Under the pieces are notes generated by a model, which saw nothing but the letters and a program-made list of their open reading frames with translations, ran no database searches and was not told the origin of the DNA. The translations under genes were made by a program, and so were the position numbers. 8,956 nt of DNA from Acidobacteriota bacterium. Lineage in GTDB: Bacteria; Acidobacteriota; Terriglobia; UBA7540. Each line of letters begins with the position of its first letter. The stretch's first letter is position 1. The stretch is taken from contig PLWR01000071.1 of assembly GCA_003165615.1 (NCBI GenBank), forward strand, positions 2,599 through 11,554, written 5' to 3'. Positions 8,312 to 8,956 of this stretch are shown piece after piece.

Positions 8312-8362
8312 CCCTCTCCCGTGGGGAGAGGGTGGCCGACGAAGGAGGTCGGGTGAGGGGTT
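8312..8362. repeat. Two-hairpin repeat element, same architecture as the post-actF element
   Basis: CCCTCTCCC (8312-8320) pairs with GGGAGAGGG (8324-8332) around a GTG loop. A second stem, CCGAC (8336-8340) with GTCGG (8348-8352), is followed by GGGTGAGGGG (8352-8361). The order hairpin, GTGG, second hairpin, GGGTGAGGGG matches the right half of the element at 7644-7718, so this is a shorter diverged member of one repeat family. Confidence 0.75.
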
Positions 8363-8413
8363 TCTTGCTTAGCGTGAGGAGCGACGGTGGAGATTTGGCC
8401 GGACATTGGAAGT

Positions 8414-8490
8414 ACCCCCGCACCCGTCCCGCCCCGGCTGATGAAAGCGCCGGTTGCGGTCCACCCTCTCCCCCAAGGGGGCGAGGGAGT
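8414..8490 (-). repeat. Inverted copy of the 77-bp element at 7643-7719
   Basis: The reverse complement of this stretch aligns without gaps to 7643-7719 with 72 of 77 bases identical by my count. Four of the five differences fall in the loop of the second hairpin, whose CCGGC/GCCGG stem is unchanged. The two copies lie in opposite orientation around the small membrane-protein gene. Confidence 0.88.
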
Positions 8491-8663
8491 AATTTCAAAT
8501 CGACCTGCGCGCGGAGGGGAAGCGGAAAACATGCAGGTCGCGACCCTGTGTGAGCCCCGGCGGCGGTCCACCCTCTGTCGCCACGGCGACCGAGGGCGTA
8601 ATTTCAAATCGACCTCCGCGGGGAAGGGAAGCGTTAAACATGCCAGTGGTCACCAAGTTTGAA
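8447..8663 (+). repeat. Tandem duplication of the sco leader and first codons (~109-bp period)
   Basis: Unit 1 (8447-8554) and unit 2 (8554-8663) abut. Shared blocks are CGGT-CCACCCTCT at the left (8457-8469 and 8564-8576), AATTTCAAATCGACCT (8491-8506 and 8600-8615), the purine-rich GGGGAAG/GGGAAG ribosome-site region, and AAACATGC. After the ATG, 15 of 24 bases match, giving MQVATLCE in unit 1 against MPVVTKFE in unit 2. Unit 2 leads into sco; unit 1 leads into a frame that closes at 8662. Offsets of 107 and then 109 show one two-base indel in the hairpin part. Confidence 0.85.
8501..8540 (+). promoter_or_regulatory. Possible stem masking the decoy start in the upstream unit
   Basis: CGACCTGC (8501-8508) is the exact reverse complement of GCAGGTCG (8533-8540). 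The stem would enclose the purine-rich stretch at 8513-8521 and part of the ATG at 8531. The second unit cannot form it, since its bases after the ATG differ. Whether the stem forms in vivo is unknown. Confidence 0.35.
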
Positions 8664-8956
8664 ATGCAGCGGGTCAAGACGACGAGCGGCCGGATGGACA
8701 TCGTTCACCGCGTGGCGGTGGCGGTGCAACTGAGCCTTTTCATGTTCGGCATGGCGATGGCGGCCGTAGCGCAGGACAACGCTTCGGTAACACCTCCGCA
8801 ATTGCGTGGCGTGGGGATTGATCAGCGCCTGGACAACCAGGTGCCGCTCGATTTGAAGTTTCGCGATGAAACCGGTCAGACCGTGATCCTGGGTTCCTAC
8901 TTCGGCAAGAAGCCGGTAATCCTCTCGCTGGTTTATTACACTTGCCCGATGCTGTG
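8640..8956 (+). CDS. SCO1/SenC/PrrC copper chaperone for cytochrome oxidase (3'-partial)
   Basis: The first 105 codons are visible and the frame runs off the window. Residues 24-44 are hydrophobic and look like a signal peptide or anchor, with a possible AVA cleavage site at 42-44. Then come GVGIDQRLDNQVPLDLKF and the thioredoxin-like entry GSYFGKKPVILSLVYYTCPML. C102 begins the CxxxC copper-binding motif; its second Cys codon is cut at TG. SCO proteins deliver copper to CuA of oxidase subunit II, which fits placement after the ACIII genes. The start at 8640 has AAGGGA (8624-8629) ten bases upstream. ATG 8694 (M19) would give a more compact signal peptide but has no good Shine-Dalgarno. The first eight codons are part of a tandem duplication, so the native start is not fully certain. 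Confidence 0.9.
   Translation, partial: MPVVTKFEMQRVKTTSGRMDIVHRVAVAVQLSLFMFGMAMAAVAQDNASVTPPQLRGVGIDQRLDNQVPLDLKFRDETGQTVILGSYFGKKPVILSLVYYTCPML

Larger units (their letters stand above)
8261..8639. other. Gene-free, repeat-built gap between the small membrane gene and sco
   Basis: No supportable gene lies here. Reading from left to right: a short GAAATTCGAAAT word (8296-8307) like those before actB; a hairpin element (8312-8362); the inverted 77-bp copy (8414-8490); and a tandem duplication (8447-8663) that runs into sco. Open frames on both strands translate palindromic, Pro/Arg/Gly-rich sequence and match no family. No convincing -35/-10 promoter was recognised. Confidence 0.7.

Noticed and set aside
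7827..8498. A 223-codon minus-strand frame across the small membrane gene and repeats
   Set aside because: It is the mirror of a better-supported plus-strand gene with a ribosome site and TM helix, and half of it is repeat DNA.
8332..8662. Short open frames on the plus strand in the gap before sco
   Set aside because: They encode palindromic repeat sequence and Arg/Pro/Gly-rich peptides; the one starting at 8531 is kept only as a possible decoy start, not as a gene.
8312..8663. Repeated hairpin units as a CRISPR array
   Set aside because: The units are diverged, differ in orientation and spacing, lack uniform spacers, and no cas gene is present.

Overview
The window holds most of an Alternative Complex III (ACIII) operon followed by the start of a SCO1/SenC copper-chaperone gene, all on the + strand. 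The order is actA (5'-truncated pentaheme cytochrome), actB (molybdopterin-oxidoreductase-like plus ferredoxin fusion), actC (NrfD-type quinol subunit), actD (DUF3341), actE (monoheme lipoprotein cytochrome) and actF (second quinol-type membrane subunit). A small single-span membrane protein (7814-8260) and sco (from 8640, cut by the window end) follow. This is an aerobic respiratory module: ACIII oxidises membrane quinol and passes electrons through its hemes to a cytochrome c or directly to a heme-copper oxidase. SCO assembles the CuA site of such an oxidase, so cox genes probably lie just downstream. The protein system is a known one.

The organism is a GC-rich Gram-negative-type bacterium with ACIII. 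The gene order, the extended Tat leader of ActB and the style of the intergenic repeats fit Verrucomicrobiota best in my judgement, with Acidobacteriota as the main alternative. This is an inference from general familiarity; no marker gene is present.

Layout: 1-506 actA; 507-657 a repeat-filled gap with an 18-bp perfect inverted repeat; 658-3705 actB; 3709-5100 actC; 5101-5229 a gap with a nested palindrome and CTGAC words; 5230-5766 actD; 5741-6364 actE; 6361-7533 actF; 7534-7813 a gap with a large two-hairpin element; 7814-8260 the small membrane protein; 8261-8639 a gap made almost wholly of repeats; 8640-8956 sco, partial. Tight junctions (actB/actC, actD/actE, actE/actF) look translationally coupled. 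The loose ones are all filled by palindromic or low-complexity repeats.

The least explained content is non-coding. A 77-bp element occurs in inverted orientation on both sides of the small membrane-protein gene (72/77 identical). A tandem duplication of about 109 bp covers the sco leader, its Shine-Dalgarno region, its ATG and about its first eight codons, leaving a decoy start upstream. The hairpin is kept in both units although its stem sequence differs. The small membrane protein between ACIII and sco is the only coding candidate for a poorly described component.
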